In this document: positions 12,422-23,983 of the stretch, in pieces | How positions within the stretch are numbered: the stretch's first letter is position 1 | How the letters are laid out: each line of letters starts with the position of its first letter | NCBI GenBank assembly: GCA_900239685.1 | Contig: OENT01000399.1 | Coordinates: 1-64,000, forward strand | Direction: 5' to 3' | Length of the DNA: 64,000 nt | From: Rotaria macrura | Taxonomy: Eukaryota > Rotifera > Eurotatoria > Philodinida > Philodinidae | The notes under the pieces: generated by a model | Seen by the model: the letters and a program-made list of their open reading frames with translations, nothing else | Database searches by the model: none | Told to the model about the DNA's origin: nothing | Program-made: the position numbers and the translations under genes

Positions 12422-13883
12422 CAGAATATAGTCGAATAGAAAATTTCCGGGTATTTCGGTATTTACGATGATTTTCAAACCACGTGTTATACAGGTTCTT
12501 TAGGACCCTTGGATATTGACTTTGGAAGGGAAATGTAATTTTTTAGAAGTTTGACAATACCTCTCTCTTGGACATATAATAATTTTAGAATTGTTATGAT
12601 TTTCCACTGATAAATACTGACTTATTTCTTAGTCTAAGGATTACTTAACTTCACTTTATGTGTACTATAAATAACATGGCAAAAGTTTGTTTTAGTAAAG
12701 TTTCATACAACGAATGTAACAATATGCTTGTTTTTATTAATTATACTTTGTTTATGTTAAGTCAAGGTATGTTTCCTCTTATTACGTCTGCATTAATGAG
12801 TTCTTTTAGTGTTGTTTAAGCCTCAGTATTTGACGAGTTTTACGACCATAGGAGTTTCTTTGTTTGAGTTTTTAATTTTACTGTGGCATATGACTAAAGC
12901 TATCATAATTCTAAATCATTCCTATGCAAATAAATAAACACGTTAGACTTGCAGGGTATAAAAAGTATATAATTTTTCTTTTTCCTCATTTAATTGCTAG
13001 CACGGAAACTCGAATTTAGGAAACATGATTGACATCGTTAGTTTCATTATTGAAGATGCAAGATGATCAATTAACATCAGGTTTTATTAAACATCATAAA
13101 AAGTACGACCCTTATGCATAATGTCATGTGCAGGTTAGATTCTTTTGAAAACTAAATGACGTTCTATGAAGTTTAATAATAACTAGAATAAAATATGGTC
13201 AAAAGTTCTGCAATTATATAGAAATTAGTAATTGTTCTATTTACATAGTTGTGTGATTATACATAAGAGAATGTTCAGAGTATTTATTAGCTGAAAAACT
13301 TGCAAGTGTCGGACATGTCAGCAACAAAATAAATAAATTATTACTGAAAGTAACACAAACTGTTATTCAGTCCACTTTTCTGCTCGATATTTCAACCTTA
13401 ACGTATTCCATGATATTTCTATATACAAGATAACTGGAAGAGAGATATAAAAAGAAACAAATAATATATATTGACTATGGATAACAAGAAAACAGAAAAA
13501 AAATAGAACAGATATAGTGACTGTAGATTAGTAGAGAAGAATGAATGAATGAATAGTGTTTTTTTAATATATTGAATGCTTATGATTAGCAGAGTGCAAA
13601 AGCAATCGTTCTATAAACAAAATTTTATTTGATATTATTTATAAACAATCCCTCTTTCTTGACTATCGATATTTCTTTCTATTCTAGGCATAGGACGATT
13701 CAATTCTATCGTTCTTTCAATCTTACGCTGAAAATATTGATTATTAATATTTTTAAAAATACTTGTGGCTTTATATTTTTTGATTATTGATTGAATAATT
13801 AAAATCTAGCTGCAGCTTTGATAGATTCCCGTTTTGTCTCACACTTTATTACATGCAAATTTTATAACATTTATTTTCTTATT

Positions 13884-14020
13884 TTGGGGACCAGAACGTT
13901 GTTCAGCCTACGTTTTTTCATAGCACCGAGGTAGCGGCGCTGTGCGGTGGCAGCAAAGTATCGACTTTTGGAAAACCATCGCGGCGTGGTCGCAGCAGAC
14001 CTTCAAGCGCCATGGGCATC
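13884..14020. other. GC-rich island of unknown nature
   Basis: Within a very AT-rich region this segment is roughly 60% GC by eye, with words such as GTAGCGGCGCTGTGCGGTGG and CGCGGCGTGGTCGCAGCAG. A 33-codon frame exists on the minus strand (13918-14019), but its product is not recognised. Candidates are a structured non-coding RNA gene, a fragment of a mobile element, or transferred DNA. I could not match it to SRP RNA, RNase P RNA, tRNA or U-snRNAs. Confidence 0.4.
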
Positions 14021-14692
14021 TATTGTTTGTCTTCGTTCCGTTTAATCACTTGACAACTGCTGATTGCTAGTGCTTGCCGAAATAGAGGCGTAATTTTGAG
14101 TGAGCAAATAATCTCAAAACCATGTCTCAATATGACTGTTGTTAAATTTTTAATGAAATTATAAGGCTGAAATTCAGTTTTTCAATTTTGTTCATCTTAT
14201 GTATATTATCTCTGTTTGCTATATTTATTAGATAAAAAAGAAGTTTTTTGTATATTTCTCTTCCGATTATTGTAAATATTCCAAAAATTCAATATATGCT
14301 TGATTGATTTGTCTTTGAAAAAAATGGTTTACTTTAATTTACATATATGTCTGAACAAAAGTAAAATCCGATGGAATAATATTTTCATAAATCAATGGAT
14401 TTTGCTTGATGATCTTTTCCTTGTTTTATTATCATGATAAATATATTTTTCAAAAATAGTAAAAAAAAATTCAGAAATTCAACAAATAACAAATTGAACC
14501 TAATAAACCACAAATAAATGTAGGTCTTGTTCAACGATATTTTTCATCATTATTTTTCAAAAATTAAGCGTTCTATACCATTGGTTGCTGCTTTTATTGA
14601 CATATAGTCTCAAGTTAAACAATATAAAAAGCGACCAAAGAAATAATGTAAATATTCAATAATCCAGCACAAGAAAGCTTAATTTTGGTCGC

Positions 14693-16003
14693 TTAACTAG
14701 AGTAAATTTTAGTATTGACTGACGTATGTTTTCTTTTGTCAGGTAGTGTATGAACCGTACGAATTGTTGTCGAATCTCTGTCATGTCGAACCAATGCAAC
14801 TTCTTGTGTTAGTTTACTTGCTGAACGACCAGATTTTCTTCGATGATTTAATTCATTTACATTAATCAATCGTAATTTAAATTGTGTTGATGTACTCATA
14901 TAGAGCAACGGAATCCATAAAACAGATGACTTAGCAAAACAAGCACAAAGAAATGTTACTAATGGTGGTATAGCGTCATATTTGCCTCGAAATGCTGAAA
15001 CAAACAATGCAATTGCATATGGAGTCCATGTAAAAATAAAACCGATCGTTGTAATGATGATACCTACATTAGAGAAGAAAAATGAAGTTTCATTCTTACG
15101 GTCTCTTGAATCTTCACTTACTTTTGATAATACGTTGTTCCATTTCAATACGTTTTCGAGCAAATATTGTATGTATACCATGCGTAATTTTGTCACGCAT
15201 CTGTTTGAAACCAATCAATGTAATAGTATTAGCTGTGATAAGAATTACCAATGGAATAAAATACACGAAAATAAACAGGAAAAATGTAAAAGCAATATAA
15301 GACGGACGCCGATCGTACCAGTTGATACAACATGAAGTGCGAATTCCCTGCAAGTGTGTTCCTATATGAAATTTTCTCTCTTTTAACAACGATGACTTAC
15401 TTCCATAACATATTCATTCCATCCAAGAATTGGTAGTATAGACCAAATGAAAGCAATAAACACAACCATACATGAAATCGTGGCTGATTTTCTAACCTAC
15501 ATACATTTTATGTAAGTACATAGAAAAAACACAGATGATTTATGTTGTTTATGTATAAATTAGTCACTTACGGTAATCTTATTAGCATCGAACGGACATA
15601 TAATGATATAACATCGACTAAGACTAACTACACACAGTAGATAAGAACTTGAACATCCGTAAAAAAATGCAACAACAGCACTTAATTGACATCCGACACG
15701 TTTATACAACCATTGACAGTAAACGGACGATGTTCCAGTCGATGGAAGTATTGTACAAGATGCCAGCAGACCCATTATTGCGATGAACAAAACATGTATA
15801 TTTGGCGATGTACGAAGAGCTGCGTAGCGAACAAAACTATATACAAGCGCTCCATTTAAAATAATACCCATAACAGCTGCTATGCATAATAATATACCAA
15901 TAATTCGAACAATGTCACAATAAACTGGTGTTTTTTGATTCCAAAATAGAGGATCCTCTGGCGAAAGATCTTCATTCATGATCGTCGAATAGTTAAACCA
16001 CAT
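14693..16003 (-). CDS. Opsin, retinal-binding lysine retained
   Basis: Four exons (15572-16003, 15401-15496, 15122-15347, 14693-15063) with introns of 75, 53 and 58 nt give 374 aa. Seven helices are visible. TM3 starts after a Cys (KRVGCQLSAVVAFFYGCSSS), TM4 is FIWSILPILGWNEYV, loop 2 is EGIRTSCCINWYDRRPSY, and TM6 has FTWTPYA. TM7 reads FAKSSVLWIPLLY, where Lys aligns with K296, the Schiff-base site. The Glu of EGIRTSC aligns with E181, the ancestral counterion. Departures from the family are SRC in place of E/DRY, IPLLY in place of NPxxY, and Ser at the E113 position. It is a light- or retinal-binding membrane protein, perhaps of the peropsin/RGR-like or a rotifer-specific group. The exact group needs a tree. 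Confidence 0.88.
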
Positions 16004-17296
16004 GTTGAACTTTCTTATTCGGTCGAGAAAACTATAATAAGTTATGAGTAGTATATGAATTTTATTCTTCTCTCTCTCTCGTTTATGCAGAGAAAGGAAG
16101 TAACGTTCGCATGATTCTCGTTGAAGGATAGGTATTCCGTTACAATAAGCTTCTTTTCACTTGTATTATTTATTCTATAGCTACAATCATCAACTTAGTG
16201 TTACGGATACATGCCTATTCAACGAAAAAAAAAAGAAATCATCTAACTCAATTTAGTTATGGAATTAGTCTAATTTGTTGGGACTCACGAGATAATAGTG
16301 AAGTTTGTGTATTCTTCAACAACAAAAAGAAAGTATCTGGCATCTACAGAATAATTTGAATATACTCGAGTATTTAACAGAAGGAAGTATACTATATGTT
16401 TTTCATGCTCGTCGGTTATTCCAATTTAGCTTTCAAAGAAGTCACTGTAACATTATCATGAATTTTCATCCGTTTCGCGCATTTTACCATAAAATACAAG
16501 TACAACAGTGATATTCGCAGCATTAACACGAGGTTGTGAAGTAATATTTCAATGATGTCATTTGCTAATAAACCATGTAGACGTATTGTTTAGTATGAGA
16601 ATTTAGATGTAATATTTCAAATTAAAAATTTTTTTCTCTCTCTCTTTCATAAATACTCATTTTGTTTTCATTTAGAATTAATTTATTAATTTCTGTCATG
16701 TCATGAAAAATCTATTCAGTAAGTTTCCTGCTTATCGATACTTTAGCATGTTTCTCAAGTTCTTATGTGTTCTCATCTGTCAACGAAATAAAATACATTT
16801 CAAAGAAGGATAACTTAATTCATTTCATGAATTTGATAAAAGGACATATCAAAGAAATGCTTCGTGGTAATCCATCAAATCCACATATTTAATTAAGCAA
16901 GAAATAATGCAACGAGAGATTTCATGCTCGACAAAAAATACCTTCTCATTTATCTCATCATTAAATTATTTTTCGGCATTGCTACCATTCATCAGTTTTT
17001 ATCTATGACTATCAATGCCATTAAGCACAAAGAAGAATTTTCATACACGAACACAATTTAAAAAAAGACAATATTCACAGAAACATACGATTGCACACAG
17101 CAAACACGATTAAATATTAATATTTAAAAAAAAACTCACTACAATATATTAAATCATATGATGGTATACGAACAATACAAACACAACAAAATATTAAATA
17201 CATCATACATCGGAAGACTAATGAAACACGCAGACAGAAATAGACAATAAAAACTTGAGATTATTATATATAGTTAAATTTTAAGTGACTAGAATT
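16004..17296. other. Intergenic, opsin to SCAI
   Basis: AT-rich with a short CT-rich run near 16064-16080. It contains the presumed opsin promoter and the SCAI 3' flank. I see no further gene. Confidence 0.5.
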
Positions 17297-20200
17297 TTAT
17301 TGAGTTGATGCATGTAAATCAGCAGCTGTCAATGGCCCTTCGAGAAATAGCTGACGAACATTTAACAATGCCGATAATTCAAGAATCATTTTATGTACTT
17401 GAACATTTTCAAGAAGATCATTGGATAGCTGTGGTTGAGATGATGGATAAAAGCCAGATCCCTACAGTTTTTTTCGTTTTTATATTTTAAGCACATAATC
17501 AATTCATTAAATAAATCTTACCTTAAATGCTCGATGTAAACGAAGTACAGCATAGCAAAAAACGAATCGTGAAAGAAATAAACGTGAGAATTCGTCGGCA
17601 AAAAAATGATAAACAGTACTATCTACAAACGCAAGAACAAGAAACTTATTTTTCCATCTGACATGGTCAAAAAATATTGACTCGTACCAACAAGTTTTGA
17701 CTTTAAAAATAATTTTGTTATCTCAACTATGATTTTATTGATATGTTCTTGACATAAGTTCCATTGTTCACTTGTTAAATCATTTAAATGACATACAAAA
17801 TAGAACGCAAATACAGGTGATGTTAAAAATAATGTAAATAAGCTTCCTTTATTTTGATAATCTACAGATGAAAATGTATTTCTTGAATATTGTCACGTTA
17901 TATTTTTTTTACCTACCATGAAATACTGTTGGTAATTTAATAGGCGATAGCAATGATAAAAATGGTTGACCAAATAAATTTGGCATATTTTGAAAAGTAA
18001 TACTATTATTACTGTCAATTATTAAAAACAATGGTTTACGCAAGAATGGATAAAGATCTCCTGGAAATATATTATGAACATCTTTCATCGATCCGGTCAT
18101 CGTCGTCGTCGTTGTTGCTGTTGTTGTTATCGTCGTAGCGGTTGCAAGTGGTAGGGATGGTGAAGACTTCTTTCCCAATGTATTTGCTGTTGATATTGGT
18201 GGAGAATTTGAATTTTCAATCGTATCATCACGACGATTATTTGTTTTAACACCACCGAAATCATAGGATTGTTCTATTTTACTTTTTAAATGTGTATCAT
18301 AACCATCAGCAGATATGTAAAGAAGAAGAATACCATGATTGGGTAATTCTTTAAATGCAGAAGCTGTAAAAGCATAGATTTGACTAAAACTTGGTTTATA
18401 CAGAAGATATTTATGTGGATTTGGCCGATTTTGAAAATCACCATCGTAGAAGTTCTATAATACGAAATGAAACTTTCCTGTTTTAGATTCAATCAATAAT
18501 AAGAAAACGTTCAATATTCATTACAAGATAATTTCCGGCAGATATTCATAAGATAATAAGTTCTTACGAAATAGAACTTTGAATGCGACATCAGAAATGA
18601 ACGAAACTATTAGTGGAGAAATTATTTCAAACAGAACTCTGTTTTACAATACACGAGAATAGGCTTCTTTTTTAAAACGCATATGAGTGCTCAAGTTCCA
18701 ATTCTTAACCATGCCAAACCACTACAAATAATGAGACACTTAAGATTCTTATGATTTTCAATTTGACATTTATCCTATTAAACTAGAAAGTTATTTTGTA
18801 AATGATTAAAAAATATCTAACATAGATTCAATGCCATGTTTATATCTTCATATTTAACTTAAAAGAATCTTGAAATTTAAAATGTCAACTTGTCTTCAGA
18901 AGCTATACATATTACTCTTATGAAAGAGTTGACAACACTCAAGTTAATTACTTTGAGCCTATAATTTGAATTCTCTCGAAAGATAATTTGTGCAGATGTT
19001 GATAGAGATTCTTCTTGGGAGCTCTTATATAACTCAGTCAAATATTTCATTATTCGAACAATAGATTGACTAGAAAATTCTTTTCTCGGTCAAGCACCTT
19101 TCTTTTTGACGATTTCTAACTATATGAATAACGTACCATTCGAAAATCAGGCACATTCATCGAACAGGAAAGCATCATCTGTGCGAATATTGCGTTTTTA
19201 TGAGTTAGTTTGCCTTAGCTCTATGGCTTATGCAATCGAAATCTTTTATTTTTATTCAATCTTTGAAAACTATATTTCTACATCGATCTTCAACGAAACG
19301 GAATCGATCAAATATGAGAAAACAGAAAGAACAATGAATAATTATTATCAATGACGATCGTATATTTTTAACATGAAAACATATGATTAATAGAAAAAAT
19401 ATCTCTTGCCAATATTCTAAAATCACAATCATTACGCTACGATTCTTACATAAATATCTCGTTGTTGATGATTTGTTGATGTTGGAGATTGAACAGTTGT
19501 TTTTTCATCATATGATGATATAGATTCAATCGATTGTTTTTCTACGGCTTGCAACATTCGATACATATCAATTGTAACTGAAAACAAACGTACAATATTA
19601 TTCGTATGTAAATATAAAAACAAAAAGCTGCTCTGCTTCTACTTACGTTCACTAAATTTTATTTGATCTTGATAATTTCCAATAATAAGAATTTCTTCAA
19701 CTGTATATAATTGCATATTAGATAAGACTTTCTCTGAGCCTGTTGGCAATGGTGGAACTAATGAATTACTTAAACGATACGATAATGTTATTGGTATATG
19801 ATCGATATTAAGTTGATTATCAGCGTCGATAAATGTAGAAATTTCGTTTAAAACAAGTTGCCATTCAAGGCTATCATCTGGATCATATGCCTTAACATAT
19901 TCATCGATTTGTCGATTTAATTCACATACTAATTCGCGCATGATTTTTGTTTTTTTTAATAGGAGACAAACAACAATAAAACGTGCATAATAACGTAATT
20001 TTTTAACCATTAAATCAGGCTTTTCTTCACGATTTACTTTTGAGTAATAGGCACGTGTACGTATAGCTGAATAGAATGCAAAAGCTTCATTTAAATAATT
20101 CGTTTCCGATGTACGAATATAGAAATGATAATAAAGTTGACCTATTTTTGAAGCTATTTCACCTATTTGCCATCGTTTCAAATTATATTTTTTCTCGAGA

Positions 20201-20589
20201 AGAACTCTGGTTAGAAGAAAAAAATAACAAGAACAATAGAGTTCGACGTAAAGAAAAAACTAAGTACACATCATTTACCGATGCTGTTGTTGAAATTTCC
20301 ATAATTTGGTATATACATCGAATGTTCGTCCAAAATAGGGTTGCCATTGTTTGTGACCATATTGTGGAAGATCTCTGTAAAACAGAATCGATAAAATTAG
20401 CTCATTATGATCGAAACGAAAAAATAATATTTACCTTAACCCATTAAATAATTGTTTTGATTTTTCCAACAGATGACTAAATTCTTGCACAATCCTATCT
20501 TCGCAATCATCTCCATTACCTTCATAATATTGTTGTGGATCGCTAGGCGAGGAATTTTTATCATTCGAATTCATACCCATGGCAGTCAT
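17297..20589 (-). CDS. SCAI: SCAI (suppressor of cancer cell invasion) homologue
   Basis: Eight exons (20435-20589, 20279-20374, 19647-20206, 19450-19577, 17917-18454, 17702-17861, 17522-17657, 17297-17461) give 645 aa, against about 600 in vertebrates. Diagnostic stretches are LPQYGHKQWQPYFGRTFDVY, FAFYSAIRTRAYYSKVNREE, KKLRYYARFIVVCLLL, NPHKYLLYKPSFSQIYAF, YDFGGV and FLRKPLFLIIDSNNSITFQN. In vertebrates SCAI is a nuclear cofactor that restrains MRTF/SRF transcription and takes part in double-strand-break repair. Exon 5 carries an added Thr-rich tract encoded by ACN/ATN repeats (about 18090-18140). One intron (18455-19449) is about 1 kb while the others are tiny. The exon 6/7 junction depends on a weak GTCAAA donor. 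SCAI lies 400 bp downstream of RP2 on the same strand. Confidence 0.92.
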
Positions 20590-20988
20590 TCTTTCATTGT
20601 CTTATCGTGGATGAAAATTCAGAGAAATTAAAACGAACTAAAATCAGATCTACAAAACAAAAGCATACATAGAGATACAGGATTGAAAGTCACAATTTTA
20701 GTTTTCTATTCTCATAATAAGTCTATCATTCACTAAATAGGTTTCTTTTTTTTTGTTTTTGTTTTGTTTAAATTATGGACGGATAATGACAACACTATTA
20801 CAAATACAACATCGTACAAGTACAGTTCAAGAGTTTCACAATAAAAATAAAAGAAAATAACACCTTATGCAAACATTTGCATGCTGGCAAAATTGTAAAA
20901 TTTATCAAGTTGTTCATGAGCCTCTATTGCAGATTGACTGATACAATCTAATATCCGTAGTAGAACAAAAAAAGAATAAATCTAAATA

Positions 20989-22454
20989 TTACTTAGTTTT
21001 TTTCCTTTTAAATTCGTTCTTACGCGGTAAATTTTGATACTTCGACTTGATCAAATTATCAAGTAATTGTTGACATATTTGTACACAATTCGTACCAGCT
21101 AATTCAAGTCCTATAACTGGACCTTTTTTAACAAGAGAATTATACGTTACATCGTCTGAAAATAATCGTGCAGCACTCATTTCATTTATAGTATAAGACT
21201 TCGTTTGAACAAGTACGAGCTAAAGTCATAAACGAAAAGAAAACTATCTAAGGCAAAAATGAAAACAATTGCTAATTCACAAACCTGAGCTTGCTTTATC
21301 ATTGCGATTAGATCTCGAGCACATGAATCAGCATTTAAATTTTGGAAGAATACTACTAGACAACGCTAGAGAAAAATACAAGTTAATTTTTAAACGCTAA
21401 CAATCGATGATTTACTTCTTCATTTCGATGACGATACAATTCTCCATACGTAAATGGTGTTACACCTGTTTCCATACTATCGTTTATGTTCATATGGCTA
21501 CATGATGGATCGGTTGGTATTGGTAAATGTGTGAATAAGTTTTCTTTCTATCAAAACAAAGAAAATGTTAAGTCGAGTGAAACATCAAAATCGGTACTGA
21601 ATCAATTAGTGAATAATTGTTTGAGCCAGGTATAGATGTAAAATCATGAATATTGCCCCATGTATTATTCCATGGATTAATATCAGCTGCTATATATTGT
21701 TCTATTATATAAATTATACTAAAATCCTTTAATGTCAATGGTAATTAAATCTTACCAAGTAAATTTTCATAATTCAATGTTAAACAGCCAAATTTAATAT
21801 TGTATGATGATTCAATAATTGGTTGACTACCACAATGTAAATAAACATATAAATCACGACAATCTCTTGTACGAAATTGTTGACACACTGTTGCTAATAT
21901 ACAATTTGTTGAATCTCGAATGAATACACTAAGCAAATATGTATTTATTTATTCGAATAACAAAGAATCTAGCAATGTCTGTTTTAATTTACCTTCCATG
22001 AACAGGTCCTATAAAAATTCGACAATTAGTACAGTCATCAATTTGTATTTGACCTGTATGATCAAATATATAGACATTACAATTCTAAGAATCAAGAAAG
22101 AAATGAAGAAATAAATAGCGATGAATTCATAACCACAATGACTCACGTCACAGTTTTGCACTAGAAAATACAAATCAATATGATTGAGAATAGTAGATTT
22201 GGTGATCTTACCTATAAATTGTTGCCCTTTAACAGAGCCTGGTAAACGATAGATTGTTTGATTTCTGAGTTGATCAAGAATAAAATCTTCTTTTCGTATG
22301 GCTTGTCGATCTTCTTTTTCCCTGGACGAAACAAAAAAAACAAAATGCTGGCTACAAAAGAAATCAATTCGTACCATGAAAACACTTGTCGTGGTGTTTC
22401 AAGAATATCAGCACTGGCCGAGGGACGAAGAAAATATGAGAATAGACATCCCAT
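20989..22454 (-). CDS. RP2: RP2 / XRP2, ARL3 GTPase-activating protein
   Basis: Nine exons (22375-22454, 22212-22321, 22147-22160, 21993-22084, 21756-21928, 21598-21701, 21416-21547, 21285-21365, 20989-21219) give 338 aa, close to the 350 of the human protein. It starts MGCLFS, the site for N-myristoylation and palmitoylation. A TBCC beta-helix follows ([50 protein letters not shown]) with the catalytic arginine-finger region QFRTR intact. The C-terminal NDPK-like part includes [11 protein letters not shown] and [15 protein letters not shown]2 works at the base of the cilium, releasing lipidated cargo by stimulating ARL3 GTP hydrolysis. Exon 3 is a 14-nt micro-exon. It shares a 311-bp divergent promoter region with SSNA1. 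Confidence 0.95.
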
Positions 22455-22765
22455 ATCTATTAACAAGATTCGAACGAGAAAAAGAAGAAACGGACAGAAC
22501 GAAAGGATTCTTTCGTTTTCTTTCTGTTGTTTACAATGTCATCATTAATCAAGATCTTATTGCTGGTTCCATATTATACCATACACATTCTTCTAGTTCC
22601 ATTGCTTAAATAACTTACAAGAATGCAGAGAATGAAAAAGGACGAATGATATTCTGTGTCTCTATTACCATGGAACTAGCTGGAATGACAGCTGTCGATG
22701 ATAAGAAAAAGTGAACTTTTCTTCATTCGTTTTTCTTCATTTGTAATTTTATCGATCGCTTGATC
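22455..22765. promoter_or_regulatory. Shared promoter region of RP2 and SSNA1, with X-box-like site
   Basis: The two start codons face away from each other across 311 bp. ATTACCATGGAAC at 22664-22676 matches the RFX X-box pattern (RYYNYY, spacer, RRNRAC) with a one-base spacer and one mismatch, so it is only a candidate. No TATA element is obvious. Confidence 0.4.
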
Positions 22766-23219
22766 ATGTCTCAACAAGGTGCTGCATTACAAAATTATAA
22801 CAATGAATTAGTTAAATGTATGCTTGTGTTTTTGTTTTTCGTCTGATTTGTTATTGTATAATAATGTTTGATAAAAGGTATCGAAGATTTATGTGCTAAA
22901 CGTGATGAATTACAACGGCAAATCCTGACAGAAGAAGAAGATAAACATAAATTTGAGAATGAAATACGATTGTCAAGTGAAAAGTTAGCAAAAATCAATG
23001 AAAATTTAGCGAAAAAGATTACAGCACGCACTGAATTCGATCGAACAATAAGTGAAACTGAAGCAGCTTACATGAAAATTCTTGAAAGCTCGCAAACACT
23101 TCTCAATGTAAACATACTGTTCTTCTCATAATATTTCAATTCATTATGTTCACCTTCGTTTTTTTTTCTAGGTACTCAAACGAGAATCACATTCACTTCG
23201 CACTAAAGTTGATGATTAA
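22766..23219 (+). CDS. SSNA1: SSNA1 / NA14, microtubule-nucleating coiled-coil protein
   Basis: Three exons (22766-22817, 22878-23107, 23172-23219) give 109 aa, against 119 in human. The start [17 protein letters not shown], the middle [17 protein letters not shown] and the end [20 protein letters not shown] are near-identical to the animal family. SSNA1 forms fibrils that guide microtubule branching and sits at centrioles, basal bodies and midbodies. An AATAAA run lies about 100 bp after the stop (23316). It is divergent from RP2, another ciliary-base gene. Confidence 0.95.
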
Positions 23220-23379
23220 AAATTGCTAAGTTCGTTTTCTCCGTCATGCAATACAGTGTCGCTAAAAGTAATTTTCTCTCTCTCTTCTTATCAGACACAC
23301 TCATTTGTATATTAGAAATAAATAAAAAATAAGTACAATAAAATAATAGACACTAGCCATTTTAGAAATTTTTGATGCT

Positions 23380-23983
23380 GCTGATGACGTATAACATGAT
23401 TTTTCATTATGTGGAGTTATTTCAAGTGTTGTTAAATTAATACATAGAGTATTTTGAATATAATTATCAAGTTCATACAAATATTGATTTGATAAATTTT
23501 ACGTTTGACAAAATACCCACAGTACAGGTTGTCACATGGGCTGTTATACGAAGAATTAGATGACATACATGTACAAAATCATGCATGATGATTATAATCA
23601 ATTTATAAAATAGAATAAGGCCAATTAAGTAGTGTACTACTATTGAGATTCTTTGTTTCAAGAATCATTTGTGCACTATTATTTGCAAGAATTAACCATG
23701 GACCTAATGAAAAATATTTTTCTTTATTCAACAATCGTGCTTTACCAACAACAATTAAACGCTGACTAGTGTGATTTTCTAATTCGACTGATTGAGAATA
23801 ATCATGCCATAAGGTAGTTTCGTTGTGATATTCATTTCATAACCATTTTATTTCGTACCATCGACCAAGAAAATAATGCAAGGTAAAATTCGATTGTACG
23901 TTTAAATTTGACAACGATGGTATGGTGCATTGTGTTGATTGATATATTAAAATAAAAAGTTCTATCAATAGACACCAAAACAT
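23380..23983 (-). pseudogene. Apolipoprotein-D-like lipocalin pseudogene
   Basis: From the ATG at 23983 there is a signal peptide (FWCLLIELFILIYQSTQC) and the lipocalin hallmark NFTLHYFLGRWYEIKW. A TGA at 23837-23839 then breaks the frame. The same frame goes on with lipocalin-like sequence (TLWHDYSQSVELENHTSQRL, LGPWLILANN) to a TAA at 23603-23605. C-terminal similarity reappears in a shifted frame around 23400-23520 (NQYLYELDNYIQNTLCINL and a final Cys). At least two stops and a frameshift point to a dead gene. A very short intron over the first stop is possible but I see no good splice pair. Functional relatives are secreted carriers of small lipophilic molecules. Confidence 0.7.

Larger units (their letters stand above)
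10088..14692. other. Repeat-rich intergenic region
   Basis: No gene is supported between the TRAF gene and the opsin. Contents listed separately are an inverted repeat (10428-10580), a long foldback (12131-12421) and a GC-rich island (13884-14020). Around 11760-11890 there is a GC-richer patch with repeated GGGGACGA and GGACGAATC motifs that I could not classify. The open frame at 10983-11192 has no recognisable features. Confidence 0.5.

Noticed and set aside
13884..14020. GC-rich island as SRP RNA, RNase P RNA or U-snRNA
   Set aside because: None of the conserved core words of these RNAs could be found on either strand.
19106..19354. 82-codon frame inside the large SCAI intron
   Set aside because: Weak composition and no recognisable features; intronic by position.
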